This document shows, piece by piece, positions 1 through 8,565 of a stretch of 64,000 nucleotides of DNA. Numbering within the stretch: position 1 is the stretch's first letter; each line of letters begins with the position of its first letter. The DNA comes from G958295645 sp965242735 (GTDB taxonomy: Bacteria > Gemmatimonadota > Gemmatimonadetes > Longimicrobiales > Gaopeijiaceae). Made by a program: the position numbers and the translations under genes. The notes below the pieces were generated by a model. It worked only from the letters and a program-made list of their open reading frames with translations. It did no database searches and was not told the DNA's origin. Location: the NCBI GenBank assembly GCA_965242735.1, contig OZ251497.1, positions 3,224,001 to 3,288,000 on the forward strand. The letters run 5' to 3'.

Positions 1-253
1 GCGTGGCCTTCTCGGCATGCGCTCCCGGGCCCCCGCAGGCCGCCGGAGCGAGGCAGGCGAGACCGAACGCGAGGACGACGGCCGGGCGCCCGCACGGCGA
101 CGGCGACGGACTCGGGGTCTTGGTGCGCGGACCGAAGATCCGTGCTGTCGATCCGGGGCCGTCCGTCGACCCCGAGGTCTTGGCGCGCGGGCCGAAGACG
201 CCGCGCCGGCTCGCGTGGCGGTCCCGGACGGACGACGACGGGCTGGCGGTCAT
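1..253 (-). CDS. Partial hypothetical, possible lipoprotein (runs off left edge)
   Basis: Reading leftward from an ATG at 253, an AAGGA Shine-Dalgarno lies seven bases upstream. The frame stays open to the window edge. About 58 residues in, a basic stretch is followed by VVLAFGLACLAPAACGG, which resembles a lipoprotein signal with a cysteine. The roughly 60 residues before it are odd for a signal peptide and contain a duplicated phrase, VFGPRAKT and IFGPRTKT. No family is recognised. Either the true start lies further in or the duplication extended the N-terminus. The mature protein lies outside the window. Confidence 0.35.
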   Translation of the reverse strand, partial: MTASPSSSVRDRHASRRGVFGPRAKTSGSTDGPGSTARIFGPRTKTPSPSPSPCGRPAVVLAFGLACLAPAACGGPGAHAEKAT

Positions 254-530
254 GGCGTTTCCTTGTCTTCGCTTGGGGTGCGCGGAGGGACCTTCGCGCG
301 GCGGTTCGCGGACGGCGTCGCGACGGCCCCGGGGCGCGCTCGGCGAGACGGGGCGTCGCGGTCCGCCGCAGTTCCCATTGTACAATAGAAGCGTGGCGCG
401 CGCGTCCTCGGTCGAGGATCGGGACCTGGACGCCCGCCTCGTGTCGCGCTTCGAATGGAGGCTGGTCGCCGACGTCAGTGCGCCGGTGCCTGCCCGCCAC
501 GTCTTCCCGCCCCACGGAGAGCCCCGGCCC

Positions 531-815
531 ATGCGCTCCAGATCGAAGCTCCTCGCCAGCTTGGAAGGCGTCTATCGCGAGGCGTTCGGCGAAGCCGAGA
601 AGGCGGGCGACCCGAAGCGGATGGAAGAACTCGACTTCGGCTTTCGGCGCGACCAAGTGATGCTGGAGGTTCTGCTGGACGTGCGCGACGGACTGGAACG
701 GCTGGACGGGCTCGCGCGGAAGTCGGGGGACGAGGGCGACCGTCCTCGAGAGGAATCGAGCCTGCTCGACAAGGTTCGGACGGCGCGCAGGCTCACCAAG
801 CTGGTTCCCCGGTAG
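531..815 (+). CDS. Small hypothetical helical protein
   Basis: This 94-residue protein starts at an ATG preceded by GGAGAG about ten bases upstream. The sequence is charged and helix-prone throughout, with no membrane segment, no signal peptide and no motif I recognise. Its stop lies 13 bases before the cobalamin adenosyltransferase start, so the two are probably co-transcribed and the hydrolase may follow in the same unit. The frame extends upstream with low-complexity Arg/Pro-rich sequence that I do not believe is coding. A TACAAT box at 381-386 could be the -10 element of the operon promoter, but no convincing -35 accompanies it. Confidence 0.6.
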   Translation: MRSRSKLLASLEGVYREAFGEAEKAGDPKRMEELDFGFRRDQVMLEVLLDVRDGLERLDGLARKSGDEGDRPREESSLLDKVRTARRLTKLVPR

Positions 816-828
816 GCGCGGGGACGGC

Positions 829-1422
829 GTGAAGCTCTACACGCGCCGCGGCGACGGCGGCGAGACCGGGCTGTTCGGGGGCGCCCGCGTGCCCAAGCAC
901 GACCCTCGCGTGGAAGCCTGCGGAACCGTGGACGAGCTGAACGCCGTGCTCGGCTGGGCGCGCAACCAAGCGGCCCGCGCGGAAACCCTGTCGCGCTTGC
1001 GCTTGGTGTCCGAAGACCTTTTTGCGATCGGCGCCTCCTTGGCGACGCCGCCGGCGGCGGACCGGAGCCGCCCGCGCTTGCCCGCGCTGCCCGCCGAACG
1101 AATCGGCGCCATGGAGGACTGGATCGACCAAGCCGTTGCGGAGACGGATCCGCTTCGCAATTTTGTGCTCCCCGGCGGTTGCCCGGGCGCCGGCGCGCTT
1201 CACTGGGCCCGCACCGTATGCCGGCGCGCCGAACGGCGGGTCGCGGCGCTGGCCGAGGCGTCTCCCGTGGACGCCGGCGTCCTGAAGTATCTCAACCGCC
1301 TCGCGGACTATCTCTTCGCGGCGGCCCGGCTGGAGAACAAGCATGCGGGAACCGACGACGTGACCTGGCGCCCCGAACGCGACTCCGCGCCGAACGCGCG
1401 GACGCCGGCGGCGGGCCGCTGA
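829..1422 (+). CDS. ATP:cob(I)alamin adenosyltransferase, PduO type
   Basis: Transfers the adenosyl group of ATP to cob(I)alamin to make coenzyme B12 in the cytoplasm. The 197-residue protein opens with the family's ATP-binding signature YTRRGDGGETGLFGG, followed by DELNAVLGWAR and a C-terminal LNRLADYLFAAAR segment. All are typical of PduO-type trimeric enzymes and the length is normal. GTG is the start, with no in-frame alternative before the conserved motif. It sits inside a tight forward cluster, 13 bases after a small hypothetical and 14 bases before a hydrolase. A metal-tetrapyrrole operon lies 10 kb away, so cobamide use by this organism is plausible. Confidence 0.95.
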   Translation: MKLYTRRGDGGETGLFGGARVPKHDPRVEACGTVDELNAVLGWARNQAARAETLSRLRLVSEDLFAIGASLATPPAADRSRPRLPALPAERIGAMEDWIDQAVAETDPLRNFVLPGGCPGAGALHWARTVCRRAERRVAALAEASPVDAGVLKYLNRLADYLFAAARLENKHAGTDDVTWRPERDSAPNARTPAAGR

Positions 1423-1436
1423 CCGGCGGGACGACC

Positions 1437-2357
1437 GTGCCGAGCCCTCCCGCGCGGCGGGACGTTGCTGGCGCACAAGAAGGACCAGTTCCGCGCGGAT
1501 CGCCCTCCGCCCCGCCGCCGCCCGTCTCGCTGGAGCGGCGCCGGACGACACCTCCGCACGGCGACGTCTTCGAAGTGGACGTCCGTCGGCCGCGCGGCCG
1601 CGACCCCGAGACGGCCGTGGTCGTCGTGCACGGGTTCAAGGGCTTCAAGGACTGGGGATTCTTTCCCTGGACGTGCGAGCAGCTGGCGCAGGCGGGCCAC
1701 CTGGCGGTGTCGTTCAACTTCTCGCTCAGCGGCGTCGCCGCGGGCCAAGCCGACTTCAGCGATCTGGACGCGTTCGGGCGCAACACGCCCAGCCGAGAAA
1801 TGGACGACCTGCACTGGGTGGTCGACCAGACGGCGGCCGGAGCCTTCGGGCGAACGCCTCCGGAGCGCGTCTGCCTGCTGGGCCACAGCCGCGGAGGCGG
1901 CTCGTGCATCCTGGCGGCGGCGGAGAGGGACGACCTCGCCGCGCTGGCGACGTGGGCGCCGATCTCCACCTTCCGGCGCTGGTCCGCCGAGCAGGACGCG
2001 GACTGGGACCGCGACGGCGTGACCTACGTGCTCAACGCCCGCACCGGCCAGAACATGCCGCTCCGCCGCTCGCTGCGCGACGACATCGAGAGCAACGCCG
2101 ACCGTCTCGACGTCCTGGCCGCCGCAGCACGTCTGCGCACCCCGTGGCTGCTGGTGCACGGCGCCGAAGACGAGACCGTGCCTGTCGAGGAAGCCCGCCT
2201 CCTGGAGGCGCAGTCCCGCGGAGCGGCGCTGGCAGTCGTCGAAGGCGCCGGCCACACGTTCGAGGCGGGCCACCCGATGGGACCGCCGCCCCCTGCGCTG
2301 CAGGAGGCCGCCGAGCGGACGCTTCGGCACTTCCGGGAAGCCGTGGGAGCGGCGTGA
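1437..2357 (+). CDS. Alpha/beta hydrolase (dienelactone hydrolase-like)
   Basis: A cytoplasmic serine hydrolase of unknown substrate. After an N-terminal tail of about 45 residues the fold begins with VVVVHGFKGFKDW, an oxyanion-type motif. The nucleophile elbow is GHSRGGG, the acid lies in HGAEDETVP, and the histidine is in EGAGHTF near the end, so the triad is complete. The 306-residue protein is assigned a GTG start 14 bases after the adenosyltransferase stop. A second in-frame GTG near 1576 would cut into the first strand and is less likely. Neighbours do not reveal the substrate. Confidence 0.85.
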   Translation: MPSPPARRDVAGAQEGPVPRGSPSAPPPPVSLERRRTTPPHGDVFEVDVRRPRGRDPETAVVVVHGFKGFKDWGFFPWTCEQLAQAGHLAVSFNFSLSGVAAGQADFSDLDAFGRNTPSREMDDLHWVVDQTAAGAFGRTPPERVCLLGHSRGGGSCILAAAERDDLAALATWAPISTFRRWSAEQDADWDRDGVTYVLNARTGQNMPLRRSLRDDIESNADRLDVLAAAARLRTPWLLVHGAEDETVPVEEARLLEAQSRGAALAVVEGAGHTFEAGHPMGPPPPALQEAAERTLRHFREAVGAA

Positions 2358-2475
2358 GCGCGGCTGGCCGGCGACCTCGAACAACGCCTGGCCGGGCTTG
2401 CCAAACGATGGCCGTTGCGCAATCATTGGGCGCGTTTTCGGCGCGGAACCGGCAGGCCGGCGGACGAGGAAGCGG

Positions 2476-2709
2476 ATGACCTACATCATTGCGGAACCCT
2501 GCATCACGACCAAGGACGCCAGTTGCGTCGAGGTCTGCCCGGTCGACTGCATCTACGAGTCGGAGGAGCAGTACTTCATCCACCCCGACGAATGCATCGA
2601 CTGCGGCGCCTGCGAGCCGGAGTGCCCCGTCCAGGCCATCTACCCGGACACGGACGTGCCTCCGGAGTGGACCGAGTACATCGAGAAGAACGCTGTCCAC
2701 TTCGAGTAG
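2476..2709 (+). CDS. Ferredoxin, 7Fe/8Fe type
   Basis: A 77-residue soluble electron carrier with two iron-sulfur sites. Cysteines at 9, 17, 21 and 25 form the first group, with the CVEVCPVDC pattern. Cysteines at 40, 43, 46 and 50 form the second, CxxCxxCxxxCP. The wider first spacing suits a 3Fe-4S or atypical cluster next to a standard 4Fe-4S cluster. The start MTYIIAEPC is characteristic of this ferredoxin group. Its redox partner is not obvious here. The propeller gene begins five bases after its stop and probably shares its transcript. Confidence 0.95.
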   Translation: MTYIIAEPCITTKDASCVEVCPVDCIYESEEQYFIHPDECIDCGACEPECPVQAIYPDTDVPPEWTEYIEKNAVHFE

Positions 2710-2713
2710 GGGC

Positions 2714-3769
2714 GTGCTCGCCGCGGCGGCGTTTTCTTGCGTGGCAGGTCTGGCTGCGGCCGGGCAACCCATCGCCGCCGTCCAGCCCGCGTCGCCGCAT
2801 CCGTTGGAAGTTGGCGTCCGCGAGGTGTGGAACACGTACGGAGATACGGGCTTCGGACACCCGCAGGGCATGTTCCAGTGGCCGGACGGCACGGTCTGGA
2901 TCGGCGACGAGCAGGCGTCGGAGGTCTGGGAGCTTTCGGCCGACGGAACGGAGTCGAAGCGGGTTCTCCGCGAGGGCGAAGGCCCCGGCGAACTCGCCCG
3001 CGTGTTTCGGATCGTGCCGTATCGGGACGGCGGAGTGGTCGTGGAAGACAACCGGGGCTTCCTGTTCTTCGGCGCGGACAAACGGCTCGTCCGGCAGATG
3101 AAGTGGGGCGGCCCGATTTGGTCGCGCGGCATGGTGGCGGCCCCGGACGGCGACCTGATCGTCGTCGGCGGCTTCGCTTACGAGGATCACGAGATGGCAC
3201 GCTACGCCGTTCACCGAATCGACAGGAGGCGCGGATGGCCCGTGAAGAGCTGGCACGCGGCCGCCGACCACCGGCGGTGGCAGACCGTTCGCGAGACCAC
3301 GGGCGGCGCGGTCGCCCTCGCCGGAGACGGAGGGTTGCTGGTGTCCGACGCGGCGCCGTTCAGAATCACGCGCTACGGGGACCTGATGGGTGCCGGAGCG
3401 GAGCTCGTGATGGAAGACGAGGACGTTGTGTCCGCTTCGGAGCTGGACCGCGCGGTGACGTACCTGCCCGACGGCGGCGTCCGCACTACGAGCGCCTGGA
3501 CGCGGTCGATCTTCGTCCACGAGCTGGAGGACGGCAACATCCTCAACGTCGTGATGGTGTACCCCCGGGAGCCCACGGACGCCAAGACGAGCACCGAATG
3601 GCTGGTCGTCTCGCCGGACGGACGCATCTTGGCCCGCACGCCCGTCGCGAAGGGATACCATGTCTGGAACGCGACGCCCGACGGCCGCTACTTGGCGACG
3701 TACTGGGACTACGACTCTCTGCAGTTCGCGGCGGCGAAGCTGGAAGCGACGGTGTCGCCCGGCCAGTGA
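2714..3769 (+). CDS. Exported six-bladed beta-propeller protein
   Basis: A 351-residue protein with a GTG start placed five bases after the ferredoxin stop, where AGGGG serves as ribosome site. The first 20 residues are a hydrophobic, alanine-rich signal sequence. The remainder shows recurring propeller blade phrases such as PDGTVWIGDE, RDGGVVVEDN and PDGDLIVVGG, as in the NHL/6-bladed family common in Bacteroidota and Gemmatimonadota. No catalytic residues are evident, so a binding or sensing role in the periplasm is the most that can be said. Transcription probably ends at the hairpin centred near 3828. Confidence 0.75.
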   Translation: MLAAAAFSCVAGLAAAGQPIAAVQPASPHPLEVGVREVWNTYGDTGFGHPQGMFQWPDGTVWIGDEQASEVWELSADGTESKRVLREGEGPGELARVFRIVPYRDGGVVVEDNRGFLFFGADKRLVRQMKWGGPIWSRGMVAAPDGDLIVVGGFAYEDHEMARYAVHRIDRRRGWPVKSWHAAADHRRWQTVRETTGGAVALAGDGGLLVSDAAPFRITRYGDLMGAGAELVMEDEDVVSASELDRAVTYLPDGGVRTTSAWTRSIFVHELEDGNILNVVMVYPREPTDAKTSTEWLVVSPDGRILARTPVAKGYHVWNATPDGRYLATYWDYDSLQFAAAKLEATVSPGQ

Positions 3770-3810
3770 GCCTGGACGGCGGCCGGCGCGGGACTGGTTC
3801 CAGAACGACG

Positions 3811-3846
3811 AAAGGGGGAACGGCGTCCGCGCACCGTCCCCCCTTT
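3811..3846. terminator. Bidirectional hairpin between convergent genes
   Basis: Two 13-base arms, 3811-3823 and 3834-3846, pair with one mismatch around a ten-base loop. They begin AAAGGGGG on one side and end CCCCCCTTT on the other, so each strand reads an A-rich arm, a GC stem and a short T-run. It lies between the stop of the propeller gene and the stop of a small minus-strand gene, exactly where a shared terminator would be expected. Confidence 0.65.
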
Positions 3847-3874
3847 CCGGGGCTGGCCAGCCCCTGGCGCCGAA

Positions 3875-4054
3875 TCAGATGCCCAGTTCCCGCAGCTTCT
3901 CCAACCTGATCTCTCCGGCGACCGTCTCGCCCGGAGGGACCTTGTCGGCAACGGCTTCGGACGCCTCGGTCCGGCTGCCGCTCTGACGGAGAAGGGCCAA
4001 ACCCGCCGCCGCCAGGGCAGCTGCCCCGACGAGACTCACGGTGAACTTGCGAAT
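3875..4054 (-). CDS. Small exported or membrane-anchored protein with possible ATT start
   Basis: Reading leftward, GGGAGG is followed five bases later by ATT, then codons for RKFTVSLVGAAALAAAGLALL. This is an ideal basic-plus-hydrophobic export signal. The mature part is about 35 charged residues ending RLEKLRELGI. No ATG, GTG or TTG sits at the spot the ribosome site points to. The nearest GTG, at 4039, would remove the basic residues. AUU is a rare natural start, best known from infC. Total length is 59 residues. Function unknown; it is convergent with the propeller gene. Confidence 0.5.
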   Translation of the reverse strand: MRKFTVSLVGAAALAAAGLALLRQSGSRTEASEAVADKVPPGETVAGEIRLEKLRELGI

Positions 4055-4279
4055 GGTTGCCTCCCTTCGGTGTTCGGGCGCGCCTGCGTGCACGCCGTGG
4101 CTTGTTGCCCAACCTCCAACTGCAAGTACCGTGCCACTCGATTGACGGCTGCCTGGACGCTCGCAGGTCGGTCGGTCCGACAAGCGAACGTCGTTGCTCC
4201 CGTTGCCTTCTTCGGTTCTCTTGGCACGATCGAGCATCGACCCGGCGTGGGCCCGCGCCGTCCACAACCTTTCTGAACG

Positions 4280-5527
4280 ATGTCCGAAAAAAGGGACGCT
4301 CCCGTCCATCACGCGCCCGATCCCGTCAAGCTGGCGCAGCAGCTTGTGCGCACGCCCTCGGTCAATCCCGAACTGGAGGAGGGCGGCGCCGGAGAAGCGC
4401 GCGCGGCGGCTCTCGCGGCCGGTTGGCTGGCGGACTGGGGATACGAGACCGCCGTGGACGAGGCGGCGCCCGGGCGTTGCAACGTCCTGGCGAAGCGGGG
4501 CCCGGAAGCCGGTCCGTCGCTGTTGCTGAGCGGACATCTCGACACGGTCGGCGTGGCGGGCATGGCGGCGCCGTTTTCGGGCGCGTTGCGCGACGGCAAG
4601 ATCCACGGGCGAGGCGCCGCCGACATGAAGGCGGGGGTGGCGTGCGTGCTGGCCGTGGCTGCCCGGCTGGCGCACGAAGAGATGGAGGGACGGCTCTGGG
4701 TCGCGTTGACGGCCGACGAGGAGCACGCCGCGATCGGCATGAAGGCGCTCGTGGACGGCGGGTTGCGCGCCGACGCGGCCGTGGTCTGCGAGCCGACCGG
4801 CCTGGCCGTCATGCCCGCGCACAAGGGCTTCTTGTGGATCGACGCCGAGGTCGCCGGACGGGCCGCCCACGGATCGCGGCCCGACTTGGGCGTCGACGCC
4901 GTCGTGCACGCCGGGTACCTGCTCGTCGCGCTCGGCGACGAGGCCCGCCGCCTGGAGGCGGAGACGGGCCATCCCCTCCTCGGTCCCGCCTCGATTCACG
5001 CCGGCTCGATTCGCGGCGGCACGGCGCCGTCGGTCTACGCGGAGGCGTGCAGGATCGTGATCGAACGGCGCCTGCTGCCCGGCGAGACGCGCGAGTCCGC
5101 GATGGCCGAGATGGCCCGCGTGGTCGAAGCCGCCCGCCGCTCCTGCCCCGGCCTCGAGGTGCGGACCCGAGCGGGCCTGTTTCGCGCCGGAACCGAAACG
5201 GCCGTGGACTCTCGCCTGGTTCGGGGGCTTCGCCGGGCGTGCGTTCGGGCTGGACTGCCGGACCGGGTCGAGGGCATGTCGGCATGGGTCGAGGCCGGCC
5301 TGCTCAACGCGACCGGCACGCCCGCCGCGTGCTTCGGCCCCGGCTCGATCGCGCAGGCCCACGCCGCCGAAGAATGGGTCGCCGAATCCGAAGTCCGGGT
5401 CGCCGCCCAGGTCCTGGAGGACTTTGCGCGCCGCCGCCTCGCTGGTCGCCCGCCTCCTCGGCGCGGCGACGAGCGAGCAGCGGAAGCGGGCAACATCCCG
5501 GTCGGTGGCCGACGGGCCGCGCCCTGA
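4280..5527 (+). CDS. M20 family metallopeptidase / deacylase (ArgE/DapE-like)
   Basis: A di-zinc amidohydrolase of 415 residues, of normal length for the family. Metal-binding signatures appear in order: SGHLDTVG, the bridging aspartate in GRGAADMKAG, and the catalytic acidic pair in TADEEHA. The lid/dimerisation domain follows with GRAAHGSRPDLGVDA. Substrates in this family include N-acetylornithine, succinyl-diaminopimelate and dipeptides, and the sequence does not decide between them. The last 25 residues are a low-complexity Arg/Pro tail. It stands alone on the plus strand. Confidence 0.9.
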   Translation: MSEKRDAPVHHAPDPVKLAQQLVRTPSVNPELEEGGAGEARAAALAAGWLADWGYETAVDEAAPGRCNVLAKRGPEAGPSLLLSGHLDTVGVAGMAAPFSGALRDGKIHGRGAADMKAGVACVLAVAARLAHEEMEGRLWVALTADEEHAAIGMKALVDGGLRADAAVVCEPTGLAVMPAHKGFLWIDAEVAGRAAHGSRPDLGVDAVVHAGYLLVALGDEARRLEAETGHPLLGPASIHAGSIRGGTAPSVYAEACRIVIERRLLPGETRESAMAEMARVVEAARRSCPGLEVRTRAGLFRAGTETAVDSRLVRGLRRACVRAGLPDRVEGMSAWVEAGLLNATGTPAACFGPGSIAQAHAAEEWVAESEVRVAAQVLEDFARRRLAGRPPPRRGDERAAEAGNIPVGGRRAAP

Positions 5528-5944
5528 GGGCGGACGGTCGCCGACGGGCAATGTCCCGAAGGCGGACGTGGATCGACGAGGCCGGGGCATAATCGCCGGA
5601 CCCCGAGGAGCGCCGCCTGCCGACCGCATCCGTCCCGGGAAACGGCGCCCTATTTCAGAGGCGGCTACGCTACGCTATAGCACGCGCCGCCACGGCTCCA
5701 TGGGAGACGGCGCAGCCCCGTCCCGGCGGCGCAGCCCCATCCCGGCGGCGCGATCACGCCCGGCCGCGCGGCGCAACTCGGGCCTTCGCGCGGAGGCCGA
5801 GGCGGGCCTGTCCCGCGAAGACGCGCTCCGGTATCTTCTTGGCTCGCTCTGCGCCGTCATGCTCCGCCCTGCGTCGTCATGCGTCCCCCTGCGCCGTCAC
5901 GTCCCTCTCCGTCCCTCTGTTCCAAAACGAAAGGCAACACAGGA
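5528..5944. other. Intergenic stretch with short repeats
   Basis: No gene is convincing here. Two adjacent 19-base copies of a GCAGCCCC(G/A)TCCCGGCGGC unit lie near 5715-5752. Three copies of a TGCGYCGTCAYG phrase lie near 5850-5910. The latter precede the cyclophilin start, so they may belong to its leader. Otherwise nothing is recognised. Confidence 0.4.
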
Positions 5945-6598
5945 ATGTCCAGAAGCCGCCTGAACCCCGCCCTTGCCCTAGTTCCGCTGTCCGCGCTCGG
6001 CTTGGCGGGATGCGGCGACGACCCGCTGCTCGACCCGGCTGCGCTCGCCGAGACGGCGCCCGAGACGTTCCTGGCGGAGTTCGAGACCAGCAAGGGCAGT
6101 TTCGTGATCGAAGCGACCCGGGCCTGGGCGCCGGCCGGCGCCGACCGCTTCTACGTCTTGGTCAAGAACGGCTACTACGACGGCGTCCGGTTCTTCCGGG
6201 TCATCGAGGGATTCATCGCCCAGTTCGGCATGCACGGCGACCCCGAGATCAACAGCGTCTGGTCGGCGGCCCGCATCCAGGACGATTCCGTGGCCGCCTC
6301 CAACACGCGCGGCATGGTCACCTACGCGAAGGGAGGCCCGAACTCGCGCACGACGCACGTCTTCATCAACTTCGGCGACAACTCTGGCTTGGACGCGGAC
6401 GGGTTCGCGCCGTTCGGACAGGTCGTCGAGGGCATGGACGTCGTGGACCAGCTGCATTCCGGCTACGGCGACGCCCCCCCAAGAGGCACCGGTCCCGGCC
6501 AAGGACAGATCGGGGCTCGGGGCAACGCCTATCTGGCGGAGAATTTCCCCGATCTGGACTACGTCGTCTCCGCAAGGATCGGCGACGCGAAGAATTGA
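5945..6598 (+). CDS. Peptidyl-prolyl cis-trans isomerase, cyclophilin type, lipoprotein
   Basis: Catalyses proline isomerisation during protein folding outside the cytoplasm. The N-terminus is a lipoprotein signal with lipobox LAGC and lipidated Cys23. The cyclophilin fold follows with FYVLVKNGYYDGVRFFRVI, IAQFGMHGDP, KGGPNSRTTHVFINFGDN and FAPFGQVVEGMDVVD. The usual active-site R-F-F and Q-F residues are retained. At 217 residues it is a single-domain form. AGGAATG places the ribosome site very close to the ATG. The thioesterase start lies within about ten bases of its stop. Confidence 0.92.
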   Translation: MSRSRLNPALALVPLSALGLAGCGDDPLLDPAALAETAPETFLAEFETSKGSFVIEATRAWAPAGADRFYVLVKNGYYDGVRFFRVIEGFIAQFGMHGDPEINSVWSAARIQDDSVAASNTRGMVTYAKGGPNSRTTHVFINFGDNSGLDADGFAPFGQVVEGMDVVDQLHSGYGDAPPRGTGPGQGQIGARGNAYLAENFPDLDYVVSARIGDAKN

Positions 6599-6606
6599 GC
6601 GCGCCG

Positions 6607-7047
6607 GTGGCGGCCGACGAGTTCGGCGGCCGCCCCGAGCCTGCCCGCCGCTGCTTCGTGTGCGGGCCGGACAATCAGATCGGACTGCATCTCCAGTTCC
6701 GGCTCGAAGACGACGGAACGTGCGTCTCCGAGTTCACGCCGGGACCGGACCACGTCGGCTACCCGGACGTGGTGCACGGCGGCATGATCTACAGCGCGCT
6801 GGACGACGTGATGGCGAACTGGCTCTATCTGCGCGGCGCCCGCGCCTACACGGCCCGGTGCGAAATCCGCTACAAGAGCCCCGTTGCCGTCGGCGACGTC
6901 TTGCGTCTCGTGGGCCGCCCGAGCGTTCTCAAGCGCAACTTGGTGAAGATGGAAGGAACGGCCACGCGCAAGTCGGACGGCAAGGTGGTGGCCGTGGCGA
7001 CGGGCACGTTCGTGGTCCTCGCCCAGCCGGAGGCCGACGGAGCGTAG
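6607..7047 (+). CDS. PaaI-family hot-dog thioesterase
   Basis: A 146-residue hot-dog-fold acyl-CoA thioesterase. An N-terminal ARRCFVCGPDNQIGLHLQF segment is typical of the subgroup with a CFVCG opening. The core DVVHGGMIYSALDDVMANW holds the active-site helix, and CEIRYKSPVAVGD forms the central strands. The substrate cannot be named. GTG at 6607 is chosen. A TTG at 6595 overlapping the cyclophilin stop is an alternative, but its Shine-Dalgarno would be too close. A 12-base segment with its TAG stop recurs 68 bases downstream. Confidence 0.85.
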   Translation: MAADEFGGRPEPARRCFVCGPDNQIGLHLQFRLEDDGTCVSEFTPGPDHVGYPDVVHGGMIYSALDDVMANWLYLRGARAYTARCEIRYKSPVAVGDVLRLVGRPSVLKRNLVKMEGTATRKSDGKVVAVATGTFVVLAQPEADGA

Positions 7048-7194
7048 GCGCGTCCGGGGGAGCCACCAGCAACCAGCACGCCCAGGGCATCGCCTTGGAT
7101 GATCCGGGCGCGTAGGCGCGTTTGCGGGGCCGCCCGTCCCAGCGTCCCGGCGTTCGGTTCTCTGGGCTCGTCCGGCGTCGCTCCGGGCGGCGCC

Positions 7195-7584
7195 TCAGCG
7201 CGACCGGCTGGTGAGGACGATCGCCCCGTTGGGGAAGCCGGTTCCGTACTGCATGGTGGCGTCGGACGCGGTCATGAAGCGCATCGATCCGATCGAGGAC
7301 GCGGCAACGTTCTCCAGGTACGACTGATCGCCGACCCGCGCGCCGTCGTGCACCACCACCGCTCGGGCGCGGTTGCCCTGCAACCACTGGGGCCGCAAGC
7401 GGCGGATGGCGTCCAGAGCCGACAGCGTCGAGACGTCGGCCAGCTCCTCGAGGGCGATTCGGTTGGCGTTGCGGCGGGGTCCCGACGAGCCGCCGCTGCC
7501 GCCGGTGGCGCAGGCCGCCAACGCGGCGGAGAGACCGAAGGCGAGCAACACGGCGGTGGCGTGCTGGGGGCGGCGCGCGAGCAT
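7195..7584 (-). CDS. Short lipoprotein with TonB plug-like sequence
   Basis: A 129-residue protein whose ATG is preceded by AAGGAG at good spacing. The signal peptide ends in LAAC, giving lipidated Cys25. The mature part, with VVVHDGARVGDQSYLENVAASSI and FPNGAIVLTSR near the end, echoes the strand pattern of a TonB-receptor plug, where the usual phrases are VVVDG and GAIVLTTK. No barrel follows, so it would act as a stand-alone plug-like domain. Comparable short lipoproteins are common in Gemmatimonadota as I recall. Role unknown. Confidence 0.75.
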   Translation of the reverse strand: MLARRPQHATAVLLAFGLSAALAACATGGSGGSSGPRRNANRIALEELADVSTLSALDAIRRLRPQWLQGNRARAVVVHDGARVGDQSYLENVAASSIGSMRFMTASDATMQYGTGFPNGAIVLTSRSR

Positions 7585-7851
7585 GGAGGGCTCCTTGCTG
7601 GGGACCGGAGGAATCGAGTCGTCCTTCAACGTACGGTCGCCGACGCGACGGCGCCAGCGCGGCGGCTCGCCCGGGGCCGGGCTAGATTGACCGCAGGCGG
7701 GCGTCGTGCGCCTCCCGCGTGTGCCGGCGACCCCGCGACGGACGCCGAAGCCAGGGATTGCAGCGCGCTTCCGCATGCGGCCCCATCAGCCGCGAGCCGG
7801 GGCCCCCGAGGCGCCGGCTCCCTTCTCCGACGTGCCAGGAGTCAAGACTCG

Positions 7852-8565
7852 ATGCCATCGTTGCGAAGACTGCTCGCCGTCTCGGCGCCGTCGCCGAAAC
7901 GCCTCGGCAGCCCCGGCCGGCTCCCAGGCGCCGTCCGAACCCTCCTCCTGGCGACTGCGGTCGTCGCGGCGACGGAACCGCTCGCCGCGCAAACGTCGTT
8001 CAGCGCCGTGGCCGGCCTGAACCGGACGTCCTTCAGCGGCCCGGGGTCGGCAGGCGCTTCGGCCCGCAGCGGCTTCCTGATCGGCGCCGCCGCCGAGACG
8101 TCCGTCACCAAGGCGTTCTCGATCCGTCCGGAACTCCACGTGTCCATGAAGGGCGCGCGGGTCCTCAGCTGGCTGGGCGCCCGAGGATACGGAAACTTCT
8201 CGCTCGTCTACGCTCAGGCGTCGCTGCTCGGACAGATCGGCACGCCGCCCGGCTCGACGGTGCGGCCCTTGTTCTACGGCGGCATGTCGGTCGGCGTCGC
8301 GCTCGCGTGCTCGCTGGCGGAACGAGACTGCCGCGATCTGGACGGCTTCGAACACCAGAGCGCCGACGTGTCCATCGTCTGGGGCGGCGAAGTCGAATTC
8401 TCCCGCGCCGCCGTCGGGATTCGCTACGAGTCGGGCCTGTGGTCGGTCAACGCCCAGGCCCCGAACGCGCTGAACAACGCGGTCTGGTCGGTCACGGCCC
8501 GTTGGGTGGTCCTGCGACGGAGTCGGCGTCCAGCGGAAGTGCGATCTGCCGCAGGCCGAAGCTGA
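7852..8565 (+). CDS. Outer-membrane beta-barrel protein (PorT-like)
   Basis: A 237-residue protein starting MPSLRRLLAV, with a cleavable-looking signal ending near PLAAQ. The mature sequence alternates hydrophobic and polar residues in barrel style, for example FLIGAAAETSVTKAFSIRPELHV and FYGGMSVGVALAC, and closes with an aromatic strand, WSVTARWVVL. The last 74 bases overlap the 3' end of rnhB on the opposite strand. The stretch after the WVVL strand may be a read-through tail rather than part of the barrel. Function unknown. Confidence 0.7.
   Translation: MPSLRRLLAVSAPSPKRLGSPGRLPGAVRTLLLATAVVAATEPLAAQTSFSAVAGLNRTSFSGPGSAGASARSGFLIGAAAETSVTKAFSIRPELHVSMKGARVLSWLGARGYGNFSLVYAQASLLGQIGTPPGSTVRPLFYGGMSVGVALACSLAERDCRDLDGFEHQSADVSIVWGGEVEFSRAAVGIRYESGLWSVNAQAPNALNNAVWSVTARWVVLRRSRRPAEVRSAAGRS

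Noticed and set aside
3..530. Upstream extension of the small gene at 531-815 to the window edge
   Set aside because: The extra 176 residues are low-complexity Arg/Pro sequence with no conserved feature, and a good ribosome site precedes the ATG at 531.
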